NCBI GenBank assembly: GCA_016206675.1
Contig: JACQRD010000087.1
Span: forward strand, 1-7,373
Reading direction: 5' to 3'
Length of the DNA stretch: 7,373 nucleotides
Origin: Candidatus Omnitrophota bacterium
GTDB taxonomy: Bacteria > Omnitrophota > Gorgyraeia > Aquiviventales > Aquiviventaceae
Below the pieces are notes generated by a model. It saw only the letters and a list, made by a program, of their open reading frames with translations. It ran no database searches and had not been told where the DNA came from. Below are positions 1-5,135 of the stretch, one piece after another. A program made the position numbers and the translations under genes. The first letter of the stretch is position 1. Each line of letters begins with the position of its first letter.

Positions 1-34
1 CTGCGCCGCCGGCTCTGCAGGGGTACGGCGCGGA

Positions 35-146
35 GGGTGACGCGGAGCGGGGGCCCCCAGCCCGCATGCGGCAGGGGGATGGGGGGCCCAAGACGCGGAT
101 CTCAGGAATCCCCCGCCGCTGAGGGCTGGGGTCGCGCAGCGGCAGG
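35..146 (+). repeat. Dispersed repeat, copy A (about 112 bp)
   Basis: This segment aligns along its whole length with 4972-5081, roughly 80-85% identical by eye. The first 11 bases are identical, and the 41-base core (74-114 versus 5010-5050) differs at only three positions. The core holds an inverted repeat, GGGGGAT at 74-80 and ATCCCCC at 108-114, separated by 27 nt; stem and spacing are the same in copy B. A perfect palindrome GGGGGCCCCC lies at 49-58. The copy ends about 50 bp before the promoter of the cyclophilin gene and points towards it, as copy B does for its downstream gene. No reading frame in it looks coding. Its nature (structured RNA, REP-like or MITE-like element) is unknown. 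The remainder of 1-254 holds a small hairpin, CGCCGG at 154-159 with CCGGCG at 170-175, and the promoter described separately. Confidence 0.8.
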
Positions 147-195
147 CCCCCCGCGCCGGTCCACTGAAGCCGGCGTCCGGCGGCGCAGCGCGACG

Positions 196-224
196 TTGTC
201 GTCGGGGCGGTAGCGTGCTAGACT
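196..224 (+). promoter_or_regulatory. Sigma70-type promoter of the cyclophilin gene
   Basis: A -35 box TTGTCG (196-201) and a -10 box TAGACT (219-224) are separated by exactly 17 bp. The -10 is of the extended type, with TG at 216-217 and one base before the hexamer. Transcription would start near 231 and give a leader of about 24 nt containing the ribosome binding site AGGAGGG (243-249), five bases before the ATG at 255. Confidence 0.7.
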
Positions 225-254
225 AGCCGCCTACTTTTCAAGAGGAGGGAACCG

Positions 255-791
255 ATGCGACTGACTACGTGGATGGGAGCAGCGATTCTTGGAGTGACGA
301 TGATGGCATCTGGGGCGAAGGCCGAGGCACGATCCAAGGCGACGATTGAAACCACCAAGGGCACGATCGTCATCGAGCTCTACGACGACAAGGCCCCCAA
401 GACCGTGGCGAACTTCGTGAAGCTGGCCAAGCAGGGCTTCTACAACGGCGTCATTTTCCACCGTGTCATTCCGGGCTTTATGGTCCAAACCGGCGATCCC
501 ACCGGCACAGGCACGGGCGGGCCGGGGTACACCTTCGCCGATGAGTTCGCCCCGGATCTGCGCCATGACGCTCCTGGCATCCTCTCCATGGCCAATGCTG
601 GCCCGAATACGAACGGCAGCCAGTTCTTCATCACGCTGGCCGCCACCCCGTGGCTGGACGGCAAGCACGCCATCTTCGGCCGCGTCATTGAGGGGCAGCG
701 GGTGGTGGAGGACATCGTCGCGGCTGAGCGCAACGCCCAAGACCGGCCTTTGAAGGACATCGCCATGAAGCAGGTGACCATCCAGGAATAA
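255..791 (+). CDS. Exported cyclophilin-type peptidyl-prolyl cis-trans isomerase
   Basis: This 178-residue protein should catalyse cis-trans isomerisation of X-Pro peptide bonds and help proteins fold outside the cytoplasm. Residues 1-23 form a signal peptide: Arg near the N-terminus, a hydrophobic stretch, then Ala-Lys-Ala before the cut. The cyclophilin domain fills residues 28-177. Family active-site positions are present: FHRVIPGFMVQTGD at 68-81 (catalytic Arg70, Phe75, Gln78), ANAGPNTNGSQFF at 113-125, and WLDGKHAIFG at 133-142 (Trp133 and His138, equivalent to human CypA Trp121 and His126). The length matches small single-domain bacterial cyclophilins. The ATG at 255 is supported by AGGAGGG five bases upstream and a promoter at 196-224. 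It may continue into typA through the intervening inverted repeat, because no intrinsic terminator with a U-tract follows. Specific clients cannot be inferred. Family call is near certain; periplasmic location rests on the signal peptide. Confidence 0.95.
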   Translation: MRLTTWMGAAILGVTMMASGAKAEARSKATIETTKGTIVIELYDDKAPKTVANFVKLAKQGFYNGVIFHRVIPGFMVQTGDPTGTGTGGPGYTFADEFAPDLRHDAPGILSMANAGPNTNGSQFFITLAATPWLDGKHAIFGRVIEGQRVVEDIVAAERNAQDRPLKDIAMKQVTIQE

Positions 792-801
792 GCGCCCTCG
801 C

Positions 802-931
802 CGGTGACGGTATTCGTCTGTCGGTGACGTTGCCCGTTTCGTCAATCGGTAACGTCATTCGTCGGCAAACAGACGAACAACGTAACCCAACTACGACACG
901 GGCTACGTTACCGTAACCGACAGACGTTACC
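802..931. repeat. Large imperfect inverted repeat between cyclophilin and typA
   Basis: The left arm 802-863 and right arm 872-931 are reverse complements around an 8-nt loop at 864-871. The inner 39 positions of each arm pair without gaps at 29 sites, beginning with the perfect TTCGTC/GACGAA (858-863 with 872-877). Further out the arms share TCTGTCGG and GGTRACG after small indels. Each arm is itself made of three related units: on the left 802-818, 822-843 and 847-863, all beginning CGGTRACG and ending TTCGTC, and on the right three inverted versions. As RNA it would fold into one long hairpin of about 130 nt. It starts 10 bp after the cyclophilin stop and ends 21 bp before the typA start. 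There is no U-tract on either side, so it is not a standard intrinsic terminator. Function unknown. Confidence 0.85.
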
Positions 932-952
932 TTCCCAGTCTTTCCAACCCGC

Positions 953-2782
953 ATGAAACAAGAGCATCTGCGCAACATCGCCATTATCGCCCACGTGGAC
1001 CATGGAAAGACCACCCTGGTCGACGCGATGCTGCGTTATACCAAGGCGGTGCGCCCCGCCGACGCCCAGGGGAGCCTGATCATGGACTCGATGGACCTGG
1101 AGCGTGAGAAGGGGATCACGATCAAGGCGAAGAACGCCAGCCTCGTCTACAGCGACTACAAGATCAACCTGGTGGACACGCCAGGCCATGCCGACTTCGG
1201 CGGGGAAGTGGAGCGCACACTGCGCATGGTCGACGGGGCGCTGCTGCTGGTCGACGCCAAGGAGGGGCCGATGCCGCAGACGAAGTTCGTGCTGCGCAAA
1301 GCCATCGGACTGGGGATACCGATCATTGTGGTCATCAACAAGATCGACCGGCCTGATGCCCAGATCGACGAGGTGGTCAACAAGACCTTCGATCTGTTCG
1401 TCAACCTCCATGCCTCGCACGCTCAGCTCGACTTCCCGATCGTCTATACCTCGGCGGTCAACGGCACCGCGACACTCGACTACCACAAGCCCGGCGCCGA
1501 CATCGTACCGCTGTTTGAGACAATCGTCTCGCGCATCCCGGCGCCGACGGTGCTACCGAATGAACCGCTACAGATCCTCGTGCTCGCCCTGGCCTACGAC
1601 ACGTTCAAGGGCAAGATGGGCATCGGCAAGATCCAAGCCGGGGCCATCAAGCGGGGACAGCCGATCATGCGGCTGGCGGTCGGCGGCGCGCGGCAGACCG
1701 CCAACGCCCTGGCGATTCTGGCCTACCGGGGGCTTGAGCGGGTGGAGATCGAATCCGCCGATTCGGGCGACATCGTGGCGGTGACCGGCTTTTCGGAGAT
1801 CGGCATCGGCGATACGCTGACCGACCCGGAGCGTCCCGTGCCGCTGCCGCCGATGGTGATCGAAGAGCCCACGCTGCGGATGACCTTTGCCGTCAACAAG
1901 AGCCCCTTCGCTGGCAAGGAAGGCAAGTACGTCACATCGAGGGTGGTGCGTGAGCGGCTCATGAAAGAGCTGGAAACCAACGTCGCCCTACGCGTGGCGG
2001 AGACGGACAGCCCGGATACGTTCCTCGTCTCGGGGCGAGGGGAGCTGCATCTGGCGATTCTGATCGAAACCATGCGGCGCGAAGGCTATGAGCTGGAGGT
2101 GTCCCAGCCGGAGGTCGTGTACAAAACGGTCGATGGGGTAAAGATGGAGCCGTATGAAGCGCTCTCCATTGATGTTCCATCCGAGTATCAGGGGACCATC
2201 ATCGAGGAAGTCGGCCGCCGGCGCGGCGAGCTGCAGGAAATGAGCCAGACGCCCACGGGGGAGCTGCATCTGGACTATCTGATCACCACTCGTGGGCTGC
2301 TGGGGCTGAAGGGTGTGCTGATGAAGCGCACCCGCGGCACCGCGATCATCCATCACGTCTTCGATGCCTACCAGCCGATTGTGGTCGATCTGCCGCCGTC
2401 TGAGCCGCACGGGTCGCTGGTTGCTACCGGAGATGGCCTCAGCAGCGCGTATGCCATCACCTACATTCAGGAGCGCGGCGAGCTGTTTATCGCACCCAGC
2501 GTGCCGGTCTATCAGGGGATGGTGGTGGGCCAAGCCAACAAGGATCAAGATGTGGACGTCAATGTCTGCAAGCAGAAGAAGCTGACCAACGTGCGCTCCT
2601 CAACGGCCGAGACCACCATCGTGCTGACACCGCCGCGCGAGCTGACGCTGGAGCTGGCGCTTGAGTACATCGGGCCGGATGAGCTGCTTGAGGTGACCCC
2701 GAAGAGCCTGCGCATCCGCAAGCGCATCGCCGATGCCAAGCTGCGCCTCCGCGCTCAGCGCGAGAGCGCCTCTAACGATTGA
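953..2782 (+). CDS. typA: TypA/BipA translational GTPase
   Basis: This 609-residue protein is a full-length ribosome-binding GTPase of the EF-G-like family (E. coli BipA is about 607). The family acts on ribosome assembly and translation under stress, including cold. GTPase motifs are complete and in order: G1 AHVDHGKT at 13-20, switch I GITI at 54-57, G3 DTPGH at 75-79, G4 NKID at 129-132 and G5 SAVNG at 167-171. Domain II follows (about 200-300), then the EF-G III/V-like domains and the BipA-specific C-terminal domain. The N-terminus LRNIAIIAHVDHGKTTLVD is the family's standard opening, which fixes the ATG at 953; the first in-frame stop upstream is at 914 and no other start codon lies between. 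The 20 bases before the ATG contain no purine-rich Shine-Dalgarno, and no convincing promoter is seen. Expression may come from the cyclophilin promoter or from an unseen one in the inverted repeat. Confidence 0.98.
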   Translation: MKQEHLRNIAIIAHVDHGKTTLVDAMLRYTKAVRPADAQGSLIMDSMDLEREKGITIKAKNASLVYSDYKINLVDTPGHADFGGEVERTLRMVDGALLLVDAKEGPMPQTKFVLRKAIGLGIPIIVVINKIDRPDAQIDEVVNKTFDLFVNLHASHAQLDFPIVYTSAVNGTATLDYHKPGADIVPLFETIVSRIPAPTVLPNEPLQILVLALAYDTFKGKMGIGKIQAGAIKRGQPIMRLAVGGARQTANALAILAYRGLERVEIESADSGDIVAVTGFSEIGIGDTLTDPERPVPLPPMVIEEPTLRMTFAVNKSPFAGKEGKYVTSRVVRERLMKELETNVALRVAETDSPDTFLVSGRGELHLAILIETMRREGYELEVSQPEVVYKTVDGVKMEPYEALSIDVPSEYQGTIIEEVGRRRGELQEMSQTPTGELHLDYLITTRGLLGLKGVLMKRTRGTAIIHHVFDAYQPIVVDLPPSEPHGSLVATGDGLSSAYAITYIQERGELFIAPSVPVYQGMVVGQANKDQDVDVNVCKQKKLTNVRSSTAETTIVLTPPRELTLELALEYIGPDELLEVTPKSLRIRKRIADAKLRLRAQRESASND

Positions 2783-2787
2783 GGGCT

Positions 2788-3110
2788 GCAAGTCCGCCAG
2801 GGGGCTGCGGCCGCTGCGTTGTGCCTCCGGCACCCCGGCTCGCTCAGATGCGGTTCCGAGACGCCCGGCTGCGGCGGACCGGCCGTGAACTCGGCGCCGT
2901 CAGTCGGCGCCTCGGACAGCACGGCCGGTGTCTTTAAGAACAGTCCGCCTCCGCCGGGCTGAACCGCATATTCGCTCGCCGGGCTTACCTGCGGCTCTCC
3001 GCAGCGGCCACGGCGGCGCCATCAGTCCTGCGGGCGGCGCAGCGGCGGACTGCGAGCGACTGTGCGGGCTCAGCCCGGAGGCGGCGACCTGCCCTTGAGA
3101 CACGGCCGGC
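2788..3110. repeat. Nested large inverted repeat plus partial third copy
   Basis: This gene-free stretch after typA folds on itself through seven nested paired blocks: 2791-2798 with 3044-3051 (8 bp), 2809-2818 with 3000-3009 (GGCCGCTGCG, 10 bp perfect), 2834-2839 with 2978-2983 (6 bp), 2848-2855 with 2962-2969 (ATGCGGTT, 8 bp perfect), 2863-2879 with 2943-2959 (15 of 17), 2880-2887 with 2920-2927 (CGGCCGTG, 8 bp) and GGCGCC at 2893-2898 with 2906-2911 around a 7-nt loop. A further inverted, partial copy of 2922-2977 can be followed at about 3055-3110, including a match to TCGCTCGC. The unit is therefore present in alternating orientation about three times. No reading frame looks coding, and no U-tract terminator is seen. 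It may be a nest of mobile palindromic elements or a structured RNA. Confidence 0.8.
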
Positions 3111-3140
3111 CTGTCCGACGAGCCTAACCGGCGAGGAGTT

Positions 3141-3201
3141 GGCCGGCCGGGTCGACGCCCTCCGGGCGCCCGGAGCCCGCACCGGAGCGAGCGGGCCGGC
3201 C
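3141..3201. repeat. GC-rich palindrome cluster
   Basis: GGCCGGCC occurs at 3141-3148 and again at 3194-3201, enclosing a perfect 14-bp palindrome TCCGGGCGCCCGGA (3161-3174) and a small stem GCCCGC (3175-3180) with GCGGGC (3191-3196). The cluster ends about 30 bp before the -35 box of the next gene. It has no T-tract and no coding potential. It could be terminator-like folding or part of the neighbouring repeat nest. Confidence 0.55.
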
Positions 3202-3229
3202 GCGGAGCCGCCCGCGGCAGCAGCGGCGA

Positions 3230-3257
3230 TTGACCTTCGCGGCAGGCCTGCTATTCT
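3230..3257 (+). promoter_or_regulatory. Sigma70-type promoter of the small membrane protein / NAD kinase pair
   Basis: A -35 box TTGACC (3230-3235) and a -10 box TATTCT (3252-3257) lie 16 bp apart; the -10 is extended (TG at 3249-3250, one base before the hexamer). The predicted start near 3264 leaves a leader of about 18 nt that is mostly the ribosome binding site AAGGAGGG (3266-3273). Confidence 0.75.
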
Positions 3258-3281
3258 AGGGCTACAAGGAGGGACACCGCC

Positions 3282-3467
3282 ATGATCACCGGCCTCGCGT
3301 TCGTGCTGATCGGCATCCTGATCGCCATCTACCCGCAGATTCTGGTCATGATGATCTCGGGCATGCTGATCTTGTTCGGAGCAGGAATCATGCTGACCAG
3401 TTGGCAATTCAGGCGGTTGAGGCGACATTCTGACTCCCGCTTCGTCAACTGGATCATCCGCTACTAA
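3282..3467 (+). CDS. Small two-helix membrane protein, DUF3096-like
   Basis: This 61-residue protein has two hydrophobic segments, about residues 2-19 and 22-41, joined by a short turn with a Pro (YPQ at 17-19), followed by a basic, Arg-rich tail (FRRLRRHSDSR). Such a pattern predicts a hairpin in the inner membrane with the charged tail probably in the cytoplasm. The Gly-rich first helix, Pro turn and second helix resemble the small DUF3096 family, whose function is unknown; this match is from memory of the pattern. Expression is well supported: consensus-like promoter, AAGGAGGG eight bases before the ATG, and a stop nine bases before the NAD kinase start, so the two are probably co-transcribed. 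The operon context does not by itself reveal a role. Confidence 0.8.
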   Translation: MITGLAFVLIGILIAIYPQILVMMISGMLILFGAGIMLTSWQFRRLRRHSDSRFVNWIIRY

Positions 3468-3476
3468 GCCGACCGC

Positions 3477-4364
3477 ATGGCACGGCGCGTCCGCATCCTG
3501 GTGGTGTATAAGAAAGACGCCTACCAGCAGTATCTCCAGGAGCAGCAAGACCCGCACCTCAGCCGCTTGCTGCACCATGGGCACCCGGATGTGCTGGACA
3601 TGCAGCGGGCCCACACGGTGCACGAAGAGGCGATGGAGGCCGTCGTCCTGGCTCTGCGCCAGCAGGGACTCGACTTCGACCTCGCCTATCGGGCCGATCT
3701 GAAGGTGACGAAACGCTACGAGATGGTCGTCTCCGTGGGCGGCGATGGGACGTTTCTGCAGGCGGCCCGCAGCGTCCACAACACGCCGATGCTCGGTGTG
3801 AACTCCGACCCTGCCCGCAGCGAGGCGGTCTTCTGCGCGGCCGACCAGCGCAGCTTCCCCCGGCTGCTGCAGCAAGCACTTCGCGGCCGCCTGCCAGCGC
3901 TGCGGCTCTACCGGCTGCGGCTCTCACTCAACGGCACGCCGCTGCCTCAGCGCGCGCTCAATGACGTGCTGGTGGTCCATGATGATCCGGCCACGATGAG
4001 CCGCTACCGCCTGCGCATCGGCCGGCGAGAGGAAGCGCAGAAAACCTCAGGGTTGTGGGTCGCCACCGCACCGGGATCCAGCAGCGCGGTCTGGGCAGCC
4101 GGTGGGCGGCGCCTGCCGTGGGGGGCAAAGGTGTTTCAGTACCGTCCGCGCGAGCTCTATCGGGGGCGGCTCAGCCGCAACCGGCTGACCGGCGGCGTGC
4201 TAAAGCCCGGCGTGCAAGCGCGAGTCACCTGGCTGATGCGCCGGGGCAGCGTCTTTGTGGATGGGCCGCACGTGCGGATTCCCCTGCGGTTTGCGGATGT
4301 GCTGGAGGTTGGCCTGTCGCTGGCCGATCCGCTGCGGGTGTTGGGACTCTCAGGAAAGCTCTAA
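3477..4364 (+). CDS. nadK: NAD kinase family protein, divergent
   Basis: The 295-residue protein should phosphorylate NAD(H) at the adenosine ribose 2'-OH to make NADP(H) in the cytoplasm. The family signature GGDGTFL is intact at residues 88-94, with the nucleotide-fold strand YEMVVSVGG before it. Later family blocks are recognisable but altered: GVNSDP at 107-112 replaces the usual GVNxGxLGFL, LNDVLV at 161-166 replaces LNE, and SGLWVATAPGSSSA at 191-204 replaces the usual DGLxxSTPTGSTAY. This form resembles the mitochondrial NADK2-like branch more than E. coli NadK, an impression from motif memory. The start at 3477 has no clear Shine-Dalgarno, but it lies nine bases after the stop of the membrane-protein gene, so translational coupling is likely. 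The stop codon overlaps the T-tract of the convergent cold-shock terminator. Catalytic competence and the NAD/NADH or ATP/polyphosphate preference cannot be read from sequence. Confidence 0.88.
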   Translation: MARRVRILVVYKKDAYQQYLQEQQDPHLSRLLHHGHPDVLDMQRAHTVHEEAMEAVVLALRQQGLDFDLAYRADLKVTKRYEMVVSVGGDGTFLQAARSVHNTPMLGVNSDPARSEAVFCAADQRSFPRLLQQALRGRLPALRLYRLRLSLNGTPLPQRALNDVLVVHDDPATMSRYRLRIGRREEAQKTSGLWVATAPGSSSAVWAAGGRRLPWGAKVFQYRPRELYRGRLSRNRLTGGVLKPGVQARVTWLMRRGSVFVDGPHVRIPLRFADVLEVGLSLADPLRVLGLSGKL

Positions 4365-4399
4365 AAACCAACCCACCCCCCGGTTGTCCGGGGGGTGGG
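4363..4399 (-). terminator. Intrinsic terminator of the cold-shock gene
   Basis: A perfect 12-bp stem, CCCACCCCCCGG (4372-4383) with CCGGGGGGTGGG (4388-4399), closes a 4-nt loop. Read on the minus strand it is followed by TTGG and then five T (4363-4367). It lies 31 nt after the cold-shock stop. On the plus strand no T-run follows, so it would be at best a weak terminator for NAD kinase. The T-tract overlaps the NAD kinase stop codon. Confidence 0.88.
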
Positions 4400-4430
4400 A
4401 GGGTGTGGACTCCAACAATGCAATGCAACG

Positions 4431-4634
4431 TCAGACCTTCATGACGTTGGAAGCCTGCGGTCCCTTGGGGCCTTGGGTGATCTCGAACTCCACCTTGTCG
4501 CCTTCTTTGAGGGACTTGAAGCCATCGCCGCTGATTGCGGAGTAGTGGACGAAGACGTCCTTAGAGCCATCTTCCGGGGTCACGAACCCATACCCCTTCT
4601 GATCGCTGAACCACTTCACGGTTCCCTTTGCCAT
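4431..4634 (-). CDS. CspA-family cold-shock protein
   Basis: This 67-residue protein is a single cold-shock domain, a five-stranded beta barrel that binds single-stranded RNA and DNA and melts RNA secondary structure. Both nucleic-acid-binding motifs are intact: RNP1 as KGYGFVTP (about residues 13-20) and RNP2 as VFVHYSAI (about 27-34), with the usual opening MAKGTVKWF and aromatic surface residues. The ATG at 4634 is preferred over the in-frame TTG one codon upstream, because MAKGTVKWF is the family's normal start. A G-rich site, AGGAAGGGGGG on the minus strand (plus-strand 4644-4654), lies nine bases upstream. The gene is convergent with NAD kinase, ends in a strong terminator and is preceded by a long leader that contains another terminator, so its expression probably depends on readthrough. 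Whether it is cold-induced cannot be told from the protein alone. Confidence 0.96.
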   Translation of the reverse strand: MAKGTVKWFSDQKGYGFVTPEDGSKDVFVHYSAISGDGFKSLKEGDKVEFEITQGPKGPQASNVMKV

Positions 4635-4665
4635 CAAACAACACCCCCCTTCCTGTTACTGCACG

Positions 4666-4710
4666 AAAAACAAAAAAGCCGCCGCAACCTCATCGGTTGC
4701 CTTGCGGCTT
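4666..4710 (-). terminator. Intrinsic terminator between promoter and cold-shock gene
   Basis: On the minus strand AAGCCGC (plus 4704-4710) pairs with GCGGCTT (4676-4682), and inside it GCAACC/GGTTGC pairs (4695-4700 with 4684-4689) around a 5-nt loop. The stem runs into six T, a G and five more T (4677 down to 4666). The structure is a canonical terminator yet sits between the only visible promoter and the cold-shock start, with just 31 nt remaining before the ATG. Confidence 0.82.
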
Positions 4711-4901
4711 CCCAACGAAGATCCCCTGATTGCTATCGAACGTCGTACGTTACTGCTTTTCTTACAAGAACTTGCGTAAATCGTCTAGCCTCATACGCGC
4801 TGCAGCTTCATAACCACAAGGTTTACAAGTACTTGCAGCGCTTTTGGCACGAACCTCCGTGGCCACGAACACCGACGGAAACCGTACCAGACTCCAAATA
4901 C
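4666..4901 (-). ncRNA. Candidate leader RNA or small RNA upstream of the cold-shock gene
   Basis: A promoter at 4908-4937 predicts transcription from about 4901 leftwards. The RNA would run about 236 nt to an intrinsic terminator at 4666-4710, 32 nt before the cold-shock ATG. The interval is AT-richer than its surroundings and has no credible ORF, but it is rich in stems: an 8-bp perfect stem GCGCTGCA (4797-4804) with TGCAGCGC (4834-4841), inside which AACC (4812-4815) pairs with GGTT (4820-4823) around a 4-nt loop; AACGT (4739-4743) with ACGTT (4747-4751); and a 14-nt direct repeat differing at one base (4762-4775 and 4823-4836). I do not recognise 6S RNA, SRP RNA, tmRNA, RNase P or a named riboswitch. 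It could be an attenuating leader of the cold-shock gene or an independent small RNA with readthrough. Confidence 0.6.
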
Positions 4902-4907
4902 ACAACA

Positions 4908-4937
4908 AGTATATCGCAAAATGGCGACCCATGTCAA
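4908..4937 (-). promoter_or_regulatory. Strong sigma70 promoter of the leader RNA / cold-shock gene
   Basis: On the minus strand a perfect -35 box TTGACA (plus-strand 4932-4937) and a -10 box TATACT (plus-strand 4908-4913) are separated by 18 bp. It is the closest to consensus of the promoters in this window. The predicted start is near 4901, giving a leader of about 265 nt before the cold-shock ATG, longer than the other leaders here. Confidence 0.82.
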
Positions 4938-4971
4938 CACAGAAATCCGTCGGGTGCTGTCCCAGTTTGGC

Positions 4972-5081
4972 GGGTGACGCGGTGACAGGGCCCCCATGCC
5001 GACTGCGGAGGGGGATGGGGGGCCAAAGACTCGGATCTCAAGAATCCCCCCCGCTGAGGCGTGGGGTGGCACCGCGGCAGG
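4972..5081 (+). repeat. Dispersed repeat, copy B (about 110 bp)
   Basis: This is the second copy of the repeat at 35-146, in the same orientation. The conserved inverted repeat is GGGGGAT (5010-5016) and ATCCCCC (5044-5050) with the same 27-nt spacing. It lies between the divergent cold-shock promoter and the Memo-AMMECR1 gene and ends about 43 bp before the -10 box of the latter. It does not follow the 3' end of any gene, which argues against it being a plain terminator. Weaker similarity (a shared CTGA region) may extend both copies by another 15-20 bp. Confidence 0.8.
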
Positions 5082-5120
5082 ACCCGCCAACCTGAGGCAC
5101 GACCGTCTCTTAGGGGGTCG

Positions 5121-5129
5121 TGGTACAAT
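5121..5129 (+). promoter_or_regulatory. Extended -10 promoter placing transcription start at the ATG
   Basis: TGGTACAAT combines an extended TG element (5121-5122) with a strong -10 hexamer TACAAT (5124-5129). The -35 region is poor (GACCGT at 5101-5106 at 17-bp spacing), as is common with extended -10 promoters. The A of the ATG at 5136 lies seven bases after the hexamer, the expected transcription start, so the mRNA may be leaderless. Confidence 0.55.
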
Positions 5130-5135
5130 GATGTC

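Noticed and set aside
231..845. 204-residue minus-strand frame over the cyclophilin gene
   Set aside because: It is antisense to a fully conserved cyclophilin with its own promoter and ribosome site.
802..863. CRISPR-like direct repeats
   Set aside because: The three units are imperfect, only 17-22 nt long, separated by a few bases rather than spacers, and mirrored as inverted copies.
2985..3875. 296-residue minus-strand frame
   Set aside because: It is a shadow of the NAD kinase and small membrane-protein genes plus the GC-rich repeat. The composition (His, Asp, Arg rich) is typical of antisense frames in GC-rich DNA.
4372..4399. Terminator for NAD kinase on the plus strand
   Set aside because: The stem is strong, but no T-run follows on the plus strand; the T-run is on the minus-strand side, so it is assigned to the cold-shock gene.
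4635..4637. TTG as the cold-shock start
   Set aside because: The adjacent ATG gives the standard MAKGTVKWF start; the TTG adds a single extra residue with no support.
4666..4901. Known riboswitch or housekeeping RNA (c-di-GMP, fluoride, 6S, SRP, tmRNA)
   Set aside because: I looked for their core motifs and found no convincing match; fragments such as CGCAAGGCAACC belong to the terminator stem.
4395..4985. 196-residue plus-strand frame across the cold-shock gene and its leader
   Set aside because: It is antisense to a clear cold-shock gene, then runs through its promoter and structured leader; the translation has no recognisable domain and no ribosome site.
5061..5135. N-terminal extension of the Memo-AMMECR1 protein
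   Set aside because: These 25 codons would translate the end of the dispersed repeat and the promoter itself, and would bury the signal peptide.
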